Shown here one piece after another: positions 1-10,009 of a stretch of DNA of 64,000 nucleotides. Positions within the stretch are counted from its first letter, which is position 1; every line of letters starts with the position of its first letter. The notes beneath the pieces are model-generated. The model did not search any database, was not told the DNA's origin, and saw only the letters and a program-made list of their open reading frames with translations. The stretch lies in assembly GCF_000330505.1 (NCBI RefSeq), contig NW_004191750.1, positions 280,162-344,161 of the forward strand. Reading direction: 5' to 3'. This stretch comes from Entamoeba invadens IP1 (Eukaryota > Evosea > Mastigamoebida > Endamoebidae). The position numbers and the translations under genes are program-made.

Positions 1-358
1 TTTGATATTGGAACTTTTTAAGCAACGACTGGAGGGGAGCGTCCTTCAGCCCTTGTTTGAAGGACTCAAAAAACCTTTGAATTCGACTCTCTACATATCG
101 AGCCAAATAGTCGCACTCTCCATACGCATTAACGCTGTCCGTTTCCATGAAAAAGTCTGCGATCATTGCGTTGTACGTCGCCGAATCCATCAAGTTAAAA
201 CTCTCTCTCCTTTCAAGTTTTGTAAAAAAGTTGTTAATGTTTTCTATTGTTCGTGTCATGACTTCTTGAAAAGGTCCTTCGTACTCCGCTGGTGTTGTTT
301 GGACTTGTGAAGGTGCCAAACTCGTGTTCCCTTGTGTGCTTTTTTTCTTTGGTGGCAT
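1..358 (-). CDS. Partial protein, possible cullin N-terminus
   Basis: This is the 5' part of a minus-strand gene that runs off the left edge of the window. It starts at the ATG at 356-358 and stays open for 119 codons. The first 25 residues are low-complexity (PPKKKS, then Thr/Pro/Gln-rich). They are followed by an amphipathic helical region including FTKLERRESFNL and YLARYVESRIQRFFESFK. The helical pattern and the run LQSLLKKF resemble the first cullin repeat, where a helix precedes an 'LLKFYTQQW'-type motif. That would make it a scaffold of a ubiquitin ligase, but this is inference from a fragment. The opposite-strand ORF is a shadow. The gene is divergent from the tandem kinase to its right, leaving a 285-bp shared promoter region. 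Confidence 0.6.
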   Translation of the reverse strand, partial: MPPKKKSTQGNTSLAPSQVQTTPAEYEGPFQEVMTRTIENINNFFTKLERRESFNLMDSATYNAMIADFFMETDSVNAYGECDYLARYVESRIQRFFESFKQGLKDAPLQSLLKKFQYQ

Positions 359-643
359 CTCCTCACCTTTCAAGCTGGTTTTATTAGTTAAGTTATAATT
401 ATAATTACTATATTATACTATTTATTTCTTTTTGTATTCTTGAGGAACAAGGGAAAATTAAAATAGTAAAAATTAATAGTATAATTCTAATACCTGTTCT
501 TTTCAAATTGGAAATATCGACTTCTTTGTAACTAGAACCGAATAATAAAAGAAACTAGATAAGAACCAATAAAGAATTCATTCTAAGGCTCCAAACAACG
601 ACAAGGGAAAGGAACTCAAAAAAAGTTTGGTGTGAAAAAAAGA

Positions 644-2407
644 ATGTCGCGGATTAACATCACGCTAGCACCGGAGAGTGAAGTGTCACGATTTACTCTC
701 CAAGAGATTATAAGTAAGACGAATACATCAATCATCCAGGCTGCTATAGAGAAATCGATTCAAGGAGCGCGATCTGTAGTAATTAAACGGCATTTACTTG
801 ATATGAATAACAAAGAGGTAGTGATGGAGTATTCCCAAGCGCTGAAGTTGTTACAGTTATGTGAGCATGTCAACATCGTTCGGATCTACAACTGTTTTTT
901 CTGTTACTTTGGAGGAAGTTTACAATTTTGGATCATCATGGAGTCGTGTACGCAGCGCGACCTCTCGAAGTTCATGTCGACCACAAACTCCTTTGGTAAC
1001 AATGAACAGATGCAATTCTTCATGTGTGACATATCATATGCATTTGAATATCTCACAAAGAATTGTTCACTTTTTCAATACTCATTAACTCCAGAAAACT
1101 TATTATTAACACGGGACCCGAGTAGTCCTATTCCTTTACTTAAACTTTCTAATATCTTTTCGTTGACTACGGACTTGGAGGAACTGTTTTATAAAAACTG
1201 TTACTTTAACCCTCCGGAATATAAAGTGAAGAAGGTGTACGACAACTCCGTTGTGTGGTCGATTGGTGTGATCTATTACATGTTGATCTTTGGAAAGCAT
1301 CCTTTAGACGATGGGCGGAGTGACTTAATGAAGAGTGTTATTAATAACAAACCAATTTTATTTAAGACTACCAGTGACTCCCTCTTCGACGACTTAATTC
1401 GGAAGATGTTGGTCTACGATCCTAACAAAAGAATCTCTTTGGACGAATTCTTCCTTCATCCCTTTGTCGAGAAGTGTCGTAAAATCAAGTGGGGGAAAGA
1501 GTCCGACCCATCGATCTATAGTCCTATTCGTGTAGTAGGGAAGGGGAACTATGGGACTGTCATGTATGGTCTTCGTGTTATTGGGGGTGATAAGACGCCG
1601 GTAGCAATCAAAGAGATTCCATTTGTTGGGCGCGATTCTATTATACGAGAAGCACGTGTGATGCGGATGTGTAAGCACCCCAATTTGGTTGATTATTTCG
1701 ATTACTTTGAGCTTCCGTATTCAATCTCACAAGGGGGAAAAAGTGGGAAATACAGTTATCTTGTGATGGAATACTGTGACAGAGGGACTCTTGAAACATA
1801 TTTAAAAGCAAAGAAGAGACCATTAAATGACGTCGAGATCAAACACTTCTTTGCCGACATCTGTGGCGGGTTGTGGTATTTACACTTCAATAAACACGTT
1901 TTACACCGCGACTTGAAGCTTGAAAATTTCCTCTTAAAAACACCGACACAAACAAATCAACGACTTCCTCGTGTGAAAATAGCGGACTACGGCTTCTCTC
2001 GTATTTTTGGAACCGAATCCGAATTTTTTAAAAGTGGCGTTGGAACCCCAATTTTCGCTTCACCCGAAATATTGAATGAAAAGAATTATACCGTCAAGTC
2101 GGACTTATATAGCGTCGGTGTCATCTTATATGTCATGGCAACAGCACAATTTCCTTTTGGAGAAAGCGAAGAGATCTTCTGGAAAAATATGAAAGAACAA
2201 AAACCTCTAAGCTTCCCTTCAGAAGTTAAACTCGACGAATCACTGAAAGACTTGCTCCAGAGACTTATTACATATAGCGAAGTGGAAAGATGTAGTTGGG
2301 AACAATTCTTCGAACACCCCTATGTAAAAAGTGCTTTACCAATGTACTCAATGCCAACTAACAACGATATTATTCACTTCAAGCAATCCGAAATGGACTT
2401 AATGTAA
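644..2407 (+). CDS. Tandem pseudokinase-kinase protein
   Basis: A 587-aa protein with two protein-kinase domains. ATG 644 is chosen because the ORF upstream opens only with GTG at 632. Domain 1 (about residues 15-285) keeps the fold, with an SVGVIYYM-like helix F region, but the catalytic loop reads YSLTPEN and no DFG is visible, so it is probably inactive. Domain 2 (about 295-570) has a glycine loop GKGNYGTV (~298), the VAIK lysine (~323), HRDLKLEN (~421), DYG in place of DFG (~447), GTPIFASPE and SDLYSVGV. It should therefore be an active Ser/Thr kinase, since HRDLK followed by LEN is Ser/Thr-like. The pseudokinase-then-kinase order recalls JAK and GCN2 architectures, but the sequence is closer to ULK/CAMK-type kinases. 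No signal peptide or membrane segment is seen, so it is likely cytosolic. Substrates are unknown. Confidence 0.92.
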   Translation: MSRINITLAPESEVSRFTLQEIISKTNTSIIQAAIEKSIQGARSVVIKRHLLDMNNKEVVMEYSQALKLLQLCEHVNIVRIYNCFFCYFGGSLQFWIIMESCTQRDLSKFMSTTNSFGNNEQMQFFMCDISYAFEYLTKNCSLFQYSLTPENLLLTRDPSSPIPLLKLSNIFSLTTDLEELFYKNCYFNPPEYKVKKVYDNSVVWSIGVIYYMLIFGKHPLDDGRSDLMKSVINNKPILFKTTSDSLFDDLIRKMLVYDPNKRISLDEFFLHPFVEKCRKIKWGKESDPSIYSPIRVVGKGNYGTVMYGLRVIGGDKTPVAIKEIPFVGRDSIIREARVMRMCKHPNLVDYFDYFELPYSISQGGKSGKYSYLVMEYCDRGTLETYLKAKKRPLNDVEIKHFFADICGGLWYLHFNKHVLHRDLKLENFLLKTPTQTNQRLPRVKIADYGFSRIFGTESEFFKSGVGTPIFASPEILNEKNYTVKSDLYSVGVILYVMATAQFPFGESEEIFWKNMKEQKPLSFPSEVKLDESLKDLLQRLITYSEVERCSWEQFFEHPYVKSALPMYSMPTNNDIIHFKQSEMDLM

Positions 2408-2848
2408 ATCATTTTCCTGTATCATTTTTTAATTGTAAAACAATAATAAACAAGTCTACATTCAATTATTAGTAAATGTATTGCTTATTTATAATACAAT
2501 GCATAAAAAGAAAAAGAAAAAAATATATATGGAAGCATCAAGATTTTTTATTTAAAAACAAAATTAAATTTTATATTAAAAATATTTAATTTTGATATAA
2601 AAAATATATAAAGGTAACTATAGTTTTTGTTCATTTTTTCTAAACAAGATAGAATACAAAAATGAAAAAGGAATAATTCCTTGACAAAATGATAGTTCTA
2701 ATAAAAAATAATTTTATTGATTAATCTCAAAGTATATAATAAGTGAATAGATAAAAAGTAGTAAAATAAACATAACAATTTGAAAGAACACAAAACACGC
2801 AATCAGAAAAGAAGATTGAAATTATGTTGAAAAGAAGAGAATGAGATA
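2408..2848. other. AT-rich intergenic spacer
   Basis: This 441-bp stretch lies between two convergent genes. It is rich in A and T runs. No ORF, RNA gene or repeat could be supported. Confidence 0.6.
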
Positions 2849-3058
2849 CTAGAAATGATCCGAGTCAGTGAATTCTTCCGAGTTTTGAATAACACGAAAA
2901 GCCGAAGTGGTCGAAACTGCCACGTCTTTTCTTTGGAAGAGTTCTTCGTCTCTCTGATACATGTTTAAAATAGCTTGTCTGTCCTTCAGCATTTTAAATG
3001 CGTCGTCGTACTTCTGAGATTTAAGTAAGTTGTCAAAGTCGGTCTTTTGTAAATTCAT
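2849..3058 (-). CDS. Small hypothetical protein (69 aa)
   Basis: An intact ATG-to-stop ORF of 69 residues. It is charged and helical, with MNLQKTDFDNLLKSQKYDD at the start and a Ser/Thr-rich, acidic C-terminus ending SDSDHF. It has no membrane segment or recognisable family. Base composition is clearly higher in GC than the flanks, which supports a real exon. It lies head-to-tail with the membrane protein to its right, on the same strand. It could also be the last exon of a longer gene, but no splice partner was identified. Confidence 0.55.
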   Translation of the reverse strand: MNLQKTDFDNLLKSQKYDDAFKMLKDRQAILNMYQRDEELFQRKDVAVSTTSAFRVIQNSEEFTDSDHF

Positions 3059-3190
3059 ATGACTTCAGAGTTATTGAAGACCGTGATGATAATAATAATC
3101 ATCTAATTTACGACTAGTAAAATATATTATTACCAAATTATACCATGTCTAGTAAGAATTAATAATAAAAAGAGCCATAAAAAACTAGAA

Positions 3191-3691
3191 TTAGATAGGG
3201 AGGGTCGAATCGGTCGACAGTTGCTTTTGGATATATCCGCCTATAATGGGGATGGCAACAAACTTCGTTCCCTTTGTGAAAAATACGCAGACGGCTTGGA
3301 AGATATATATGATGATCAACCCGATGAAAGATGGGATCAGTAACCAGAGCATTTTCGATGTGAAAATCGACGCAATGCCGAAGATGAAAACGGTGTACAT
3401 CATGACGCCATTTAAGATGATCGATTGCATCGCGTACATCCGAAGAATCGGTTCATTCACTTTAACTAAAAAGATGAAAAAGGCCCCAGGGAGATGTCCC
3501 AGTGTGGCCAATAACCCTAAGTAGAGCGGGTCAAGGTCTAATCCTTTGTCCAACTTCAGACGAAAATTCTCCGCTTTATTACGGATGGCGGCAGTGTTCA
3601 CTATATCGCCAAAGTCTTTCTCGTTGTCTTTCGGCGCATTCAAAACTTCTTCCTCTTCGGGGGCTTGAATCTTCGGTTTGACTTCTTCCAT
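3191..3691 (-). CDS. Tic20/DUF4870-like membrane protein
   Basis: A 166-aa protein with an acidic, Glu-rich soluble head (residues 1-60) followed by about four hydrophobic segments. The first pair brackets the motif NEPILRMYAMQSIILN. This matches the 'NPFxRFHAxQS' signature of the DUF4870/Tic20-like superfamily of small integral membrane proteins. It probably sits in an endomembrane; no enzymatic residues are apparent. The ATG at 3689-3691 is the first in frame. The function of the family in non-plastid organisms is not established. Confidence 0.7.
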   Translation of the reverse strand: MEEVKPKIQAPEEEEVLNAPKDNEKDFGDIVNTAAIRNKAENFRLKLDKGLDLDPLYLGLLATLGHLPGAFFIFLVKVNEPILRMYAMQSIILNGVMMYTVFIFGIASIFTSKMLWLLIPSFIGLIIIYIFQAVCVFFTKGTKFVAIPIIGGYIQKQLSTDSTLPI

Positions 3692-3992
3692 CGTTTGTTT
3701 TATACAGTTTCATTCCTCTCTTTGTAATCTGATGAGGAATTCAAATTGTCAAAATAATTTCTATTTTTTTAATAATTTCATCTATTAAATCTACTATGGA
3801 ATAGATTTGAAATTATATCGGAATCAAAATCAATATGTATTGTGTTTATATTCGAACTAATAATGTTATAAGAACCGATATCATTTTCACGAAGATGATA
3901 CAAAAGTGATAATTAAAATAGTTTAGTTTATTTTGTGGTATTCAATAGGAAACAAATAATAATAAATAAATAGATAATTTATATTAAAGCGA
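3692..3992. other. Short AT-rich spacer
   Basis: A 301-bp stretch upstream of the Tic20-like gene and downstream of a disrupted gene. No feature is visible beyond AT-rich sequence and the likely promoter of the gene to the left. Confidence 0.5.
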
Positions 3993-4325
3993 TTAATTGA
4001 GAGGAGGCCGAACGAGAGGAGTGAGTTCCATTCTGATTGGTTGTGGAGTGGACATTTCCATTGGTACGTAGTCGTTTTGCTCCCCAAAGCTGATGTTTCG
4101 AAGTAGTCAACATATTTAAAGGGATTGATGGATCGTCTTGGTATTGGTTCTATTGTTTCCATTTCGCGTTCGTTCGTTTTGGGATTCCAAGGTCAAAAGT
4201 CAAAACTATTTCTTGAGACTTTGTTGATTTCAGAAGTAAAAAGGAGAGACACCACTAAAAACACGGTTGACGTAAATATTGGCTTGAAAGAGCGCTTTTC
4301 CAACAAATCAAATTGATTTGCTCAT
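3993..4325 (-). pseudogene. Disrupted small single-pass membrane protein gene
   Basis: Read on the minus strand, this stretch has protein-like sequence split by lesions. One frame (stop to about 4091) reads FKPIFTSTVFLVVSLLF, a likely membrane segment, then a TGA, then PWNPKTNEREMETIEPIPRR. At about 4089-4093 the sensible frame changes and finishes as SFGEQNDYVPMEM... LVRPPLN and a TAA at 3993-3995. The only upstream ATG (4323-4325) is in a third frame. No GT...AG intron repairs these steps. Either the gene is decaying or the assembly carries several indels. A shorter minus-strand ORF starting at METIEP would be only its middle part. No family is recognised. Confidence 0.4.
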
Positions 4326-4758
4326 TTATTTTAGTTTTGTTATAGTTTAAATATAGTTTGATTGTATTATTTCAGTGATGAGGTGGTCACATAATCATAA
4401 ATTTGCATTGATTTAATTATTTACAACAAATACTATAATATCTGGTTCATTAAATAATATAAATATAACAAAAAATAATTTTTAGAATAAAAAAAAATGA
4501 AAAAGGCAGATTTAATCAAGACACCAATACAATTCCAAGTATGTTGTAGTAAACTTAATAACTAAAAGTTAGTAAACAATGATTCAGACTCTCCACGTCA
4601 CATGTTTTTCCCTTTTTTTTCAAATGATTTTTTTGAAAAAAAATCCCCGAAATCATAGGGAATAAACAAGTCATCGAATCTCCAAAAGAGTAAAAGAAGT
4701 TAAAAAAAGTGTAAGAAATGTCAAGTCAGCGAACTCATATTCCAGAGAGGTTTTACTA
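4326..4758. other. Upstream region of the UBE2G1-like gene
   Basis: A 433-bp AT-rich region between two divergently arranged genes. It holds a CACGTCA motif at 4594-4600 and long A/T runs. No coding signal was found. Confidence 0.5.
4594..4600 (+). promoter_or_regulatory. CACGTCA candidate regulatory motif
   Basis: The heptamer CACGTCA lies 158 bp before the ATG of the UBE2G1-like gene. The same heptamer recurs upstream of other genes in the window. It resembles an ACGT-core bZIP or CRE-like site. Function is inferred only. Confidence 0.25.
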
Positions 4759-5435
4759 ATGGCTAACAAATCGGCATTGATTCTTTCAAAACAACTCCAA
4801 GAGTTGACAAAACATCCAGTCGATGGGTTTTCAGTAGGGTTAGTAAACGATTCTGATATATATGTATGGCAAGTGATGATTGTAGGACCCCCAGATACCT
4901 ATTAGTTTGTTTCTTTAAGTGTCCCATGGTGAGTCGCGAATGGGTTAAAATTAATGGCGCTGACATACAGTGACGGGGGAATGTTTCAGGCAACTCTCAC
5001 TTTCCCAAAAGACTACCCAAACAACCCTCCTAAGATGAAATTCATTTCTGAAATTTGGCACCCAAAGTTCGTTCGTTGTATAGTTTTATATATAGTTTTT
5101 GTATAGTTAAATAATAGTTTGTATACACCTTTCTTCAGAGTGTTGATGTATTATTACTTTTACTATAACTAACTATTAGTGTGTATAAAACGGGGGACGT
5201 TTGTATTTCAATCCTCCACCCGCCTGGAGACGACGAATTTGGATATGAGTCCGCCGCAGAAAGGTGGAATCCTATACATTCCGTTGAGTCGATTCTTCTG
5301 AGTGTCATCTCTATGTTAAGTCAACCTAATGATGAGTCACCGGCAAATGTAGACGCTGCTGTAGAGTGGAGAACAAACAAAGAAGAGTATAAGAAAAAGG
5401 TCAGAAGATGTGTCAGAAAGTCAATTGAGGGGTGA
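4759..5435 (+). CDS. Ubiquitin-conjugating enzyme E2, UBE2G1-like
   Basis: Three exons (4759-4904, 4971-5066, 5180-5435) join in frame to 165 aa. The introns are 66 nt (GTTTGT...CAG) and 113 nt (GTTCGT...TAG). The product follows human UBE2G1/yeast Ubc7 closely: GPPDTYYDGGMF, LTFPKDYPNNPP, the HPN motif completed across intron 2, and the active-site Cys89 in GDVCISILHPPGDD. The class-specific acidic insertion after the cysteine is present, then ESAAERW, MLSQPNDESPANVDAA and a RRCVRKS tail as in UBE2G1. It accepts ubiquitin from E1 and passes it on with RING E3s. G-type E2s favour K48 chains and often serve ER-associated degradation. No membrane anchor is seen. Confidence 0.93.
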
Positions 5436-6182
5436 GACTAATTTGTTGTGGGTATTGTCACGGTTCCCGTTTTTTGTTTTTGAAAATAAACTTTATTGTT
5501 ATTAATTTTGATCAGGAACATTTATTGTTATTTTTTACTAACATTGTTAAGTTTGTGTTTTCAATTTTTAAGCGACTGAAAAAGTAAGAACAAAATTTGA
5601 TCGTTATTGTTATAGTTCAATATATTATAGATAAACTATTAACAGGTGAATTATTTGAAGTATCCAATTTTACATTAGATTATTTAATTATATAATGAAC
5701 TATAATATTGTTCAACAAAAAAGAAGTGTTTTTACTATTGAAAAACGACTTTTCAAATGTTTTAGAAATATAGTTAAAAAACTACAAATATAATAACAAT
5801 TTAATACACATTAATTCTAAAAAAAAATCGACACTGAATGGTCTTCTCAAAATAAGTTGGCATTTCTTTGCAATGATTGGCTGTGTAACCAAAAATCGAA
5901 TAACAGAGGATTACAAGAATAATGGCAAACGCCATTTTTTGAAACCAATAATTGTTGTTCTCTACATGTACTAAGAAATTTAACAAAGAAATTCAAAAGT
6001 TGTTCACGTGCCAACATGATTCCACTAAAAGGCGGTATAAAAAAAATGAAATGCAGAAAGACTCTTCCGAATAAATAGATCTTATAAAGAGGGATTATTT
6101 GGCTAGTAAAACTTTAGTTAATGAATCAATATGGATAGTAGTTGACCCTTAAAAGTCCGAAACTCTGAAAACACAAACCAAG
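5436..6182. other. AT-rich spacer upstream of the Ca2+-ATPase
   Basis: A 747-bp spacer. A 61-codon minus-strand ORF at 5801-5986 has a signal-peptide-like stretch (MAFAIILVILCYS) but no family and weak composition, so it is not called as a gene. CACGTG at 6006-6011 lies about 170 bp before the ATPase ATG. Confidence 0.45.
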
Positions 6183-9100
6183 ATGGGAGGAAAACCTTCA
6201 ATCCAAGAACAACAAAAAGCTGAGTACAAGGGCCACCCCGAAGAGCAGACGTACTATCAAATTAAAGGGAGTGATCTTTCTACGATTATTACGAACAAGG
6301 ACGATGCCAAATACAAAGCATTTGGTGGCCTTCAAGGGATAACACAATTACTCGAGACTGACACTGAGAAAGGAATTTGTGACGACTCTTTTGCAAAGAG
6401 ACAAGAACAATTCGGTAAAAACAAAACGCCAGACCCCGTCATTACACCTTTCTGGAAGATCTTCTTAGAGGCGTTGAAAGATAAGACTTTGATCATTTTG
6501 ATGGTTGCCGCTCTCGTTTCTTTGATCTTAGCCGTTGCCGTCCCAAGTTCGACGAACAAGTGTATCATAGAAGACGAAAAGAAGTTTAACACCGACTGGA
6601 TCGAAGGAGTTGCTATTCTCGCCGCCGTTTTAGTTGCGTCTCTTGGGAGTTCCATCTCCGATTACTCCAAGCAGAAGAAGTTCTTAGCCTTAGCTGCCGA
6701 TGAGAAGGATGTCAAGATCAAAGTAGTTAGAAATGGTGAACAGGAGTTAATTTCGACATTCAACTTATGTGTTGGAGACTTAGTTAACTTAGATGTTGGT
6801 GATGTTCTAGCCACCGATGGTATCTATGTCTCAGGTAATGGTCTTCGTGTTGATCAGAGTGACATGACTGGTGAGTCTGATGCTATTAAGAAGACGGCGG
6901 AGAACTATTATATGATGTCTGGTACCAAAATCACTGATGGGAATGGTAAGATGATAGTCGTAGCTGTAGGACCCAATAGTATGTGGGGAGCTACAATGGA
7001 AGATGTCAACAAGAATAAAGATGAGGCGACACCTTTACAAGAGAAGCTTGATGATATTGCGATGAAAATTGGATACTTTGGAATGGGTGGAGGAGCTTTA
7101 GTCTTTGTAGCATTGACTATCTATTACATTGTCGGACAATGCACACATGAGCCAGTTATGAAACATACGGATACTAATGGGATTATAGCTGGGTGTGTCA
7201 CATGTCCTGTGAGCGAAAAAGATCCGCAATTCGGAACTTTGTGTGAGGATTATAAATTTGAATGGGACTCATTGAAGCAATTGGTCGATTACTTCATTTT
7301 GGCAGTTACAATTGTCGTTGCCGCTGTTCCTGAAGGTCTTCCATTAGCCGTGACCATTTCTTTGGCGTATTCTATGAAGCAAATGTTTAAAGATAACAAC
7401 TTGGTCAGACACTTGAAGGCGTGTGAAACGATGTCGAACTGCACGAACATCTGCTCTGATAAGACTGGGACATTAACAGAAAATCGAATGACTGTAGTCT
7501 GTGGCTATTTTGGTGGTGTAGAAATGACTAAGAGAGGGGAAGACTTCCAAATCAATGAGAATTATGAGAGAATTATTCATGAGAACACTTCTTTGAATTC
7601 ATCGCCATCAACAACTTTAGAAGAAGTGAATGGACAAATTAATGTTATTGGTAATAAGACTGAAGGTGCTTTAATGATGTTCTCTAAGAGCAGAGGTGTT
7701 GATTATAAGCAATTAAGAAAGGAGAAGGAGATCTACCAAATGTTTGGCTTCTCTTCATTAAAGAAGAGAATGAACACATTAGTCTGGGAAGAAAAACCAA
7801 CCAAAGTCCGGATGTTGACTAAAGGCGCGCCAGAAATGATCATTTTGCAGTGCACACATTATATGAAATCAACAGGAGAAATTGCCGAATTAACAGATGA
7901 CGTTAAAAATGAATTGGCTCAAAGACAAGCAGCTTGGGCTAATAAGGGGTGCAGAACACTTGCGTTGAGTTACAAAGACATTGCTCCTAAGAACTTGGAC
8001 AACTTCGACGATTTGTATGAAGAGGCTGATGAGAGCGGAAGCATCTTGTTGGCGTACTTCGGCATTGAAGATCCACTGAGAGTCGAAGTCCCCGAAGCTG
8101 TTAAGACGTGTCAAGGCGCTGGAATAAAGTAAGAATGGTGACTGGTGATAACATCGAGACTGCACGTTCAATTGCTAGACAGTGCAATATCATCTCGTCT
8201 GATGACGACTTTGCAATTGAAGGTCCAGCATTTGCAAAGATGAGTGATGAAGAGATTATTGAGAAGATCCCATCATTAAGTGTCATTGCTAGATGTTCTC
8301 CACAAGATAAGAAGAGACTTGTCTTGTTATTGAAAAAACAAGGCGAAGTCGTTGCAGTCACTGGTGATGGTACCAATGATGTGCCAGCTCTTAAGAATGC
8401 ACACATTGGACTTGCTATGGGTATTAGAGGGACTGATGTAGCAAAACAAGCGTCTGATATTGTTATTCTTGATGATAACTTCAAGTCCATTGTGAATTCC
8501 GTAATGTTTGTTTATATTATTATTATATTATTATACTAATAGTATTCTAATATTCTAATTAAAATAATTATAATTCTATTAACATAATAGGTGGGGGAGA
8601 TGTGTCTTTGATAACATTAGAAAATTCCTTCAATTCCAATTAACGGTGAATGTCTCAGCTGTTGGGTTATGTATCATTGGTTCAGTCTTTGTAGGAGAAG
8701 CGCCATTAAATGCACTTCAGATGCTTTGGGTGAATATGATTATGGATACCTTAGCAGCACTTGCTTTGGGTACTGAGAAACCTACCAAAGAGTTGTTAAA
8801 GCGAAAGCCATTTGGGAAGTACAATTCATTGTTATCACCAAAGATGATACGTAGTATCTTGTCTCAAACCTTATGGCAATATGCTTGTTGTTTGACTATT
8901 GTGTTTGCTGGGCGCTACATTCCATTCTTAGAAGCGCCATGTGGATTTGCTCGTACGATGAACCGCTCTGCTGGTGATGATTTCAGTGATGTTTGTGCGA
9001 CGTGGGAAAAGGAGACGAGTGGGAGTGGGGAGATGTTTAAGAGTTATGATAATGTCAAGACCGATACCATAACCTTACAGACGTTAGTCTTCAACACTTT

Positions 9101-9569
9101 TGTGTTCTGTCAAGTCTTCAATATGTTCAACTCTCGTAAGGTCAATGGGGAACATAACATCTTCCAAAACATCTTTGCTAATATGTATTTCGCATGTATC
9201 TTCGTTGGCATTTCAATTACACAAGTGATCATTGTAGTCTTCTTGGGTATCATTTTCGATGGTACACCATTCTCTCCATCAAATAACCAATATGGATTAA
9301 CATGGCAAGGGTGGATCTTCTCTGTTTTATGTGGGATGGTCTCCATTCTTGTCGGACAAATTGCTTTGTTCATCCCAGTCCCCGAACAAAAGGTCAAGAA
9401 GTTCAAAGAACCATCGCCTTTCGCGAAACTCAAATTCTGGAAGAAGAAAGAGGAATATGAACCATTCGGACATTCCGAAGATGTCATCGACGATGAAAAT
9501 GCTGACTCACTTTCTGTGCCACCATCACTCCCAGTAAATGAACACGCTGCTATTTTAAAGGAAAATTAA
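6183..9569 (+). CDS. Plasma-membrane-type Ca2+-transporting P-type ATPase (frameshifted)
   Basis: The gene has two exons around an 85-nt intron (8506-8590, GTTTGT...TAG). With one base restored the product would be about 1100 aa. Visible features are the TGES actuator motif (~228), PEGLP in M4 (~382), the phosphorylated Asp in [10 protein letters not shown] (~425), [16 protein letters not shown] and TM segments M1-M10. The lack of a long C-terminal autoinhibitory tail and the sequence place it with PMCA/Pmr-type pumps that export Ca2+ or load vacuoles. Frame breaks at 8126-8132: codons for AGIK run into TAA, while the next frame continues at once with VRMVTGDN. This is consistent with one A missing from a short A run. 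It may be a sequencing error or a true lesion. The intron splits the Met codon before WGR in NSVMWGR. Confidence 0.93.
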
Positions 9570-10009
9570 GTACATGTGTGGTGATTGCATTTGGTTCAAT
9601 TATTAATTTGGTATGGTTAAAGTATAGTTCATATATAGTACAAGGTGTATTTATACCTGTTACAATTCTTTGTCTTATTTTTGTTTTATAAAAACAAAGT
9701 TTATTTCATTTTTTGGTAATATAAGTTATAATATATTTTTAATAAAAAATACTTAATAGAAGTGTGAGTAAAAGGTGTCATGTTAATAAAAAGTGTTTAT
9801 ATTTGTTTTCAATCAATGAACCCAACTTTAAGGGATTTTTGTTTCATCTTTTTTTTTATACAACATTATAACTAATTTCAACACTTATTATATATAGTAT
9901 CATTTACCAAAAAACAAACTATAAAAACATCCCATAAGGTCAAATTTTTAATTCAAAATGAACATGTTATTAGAGAACTCAAAAGAATAACTAAAAAAGA
10001 AGAATATCA
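9570..10009. other. AT-rich intergenic spacer
   Basis: A 440-bp region between two tandem plus-strand genes. No ORF or repeat is supported. Long A/T tracts dominate. Confidence 0.5.

Noticed and set aside
2..310. Plus-strand ORF at the left edge
   Set aside because: It starts with TTG and is the reverse of a better minus-strand reading with an ATG, charged helices and no stops.
5801..5986. 61-codon minus-strand ORF with a signal-like start
   Set aside because: No family, AT-rich composition like the flanks and no conserved pattern; could be chance.
8506..8590. Programmed frameshift as an explanation near the ATPase intron
   Set aside because: The sequence here is a standard GTTTGT...TAG intron; the only true frame break is upstream at 8126-8132.
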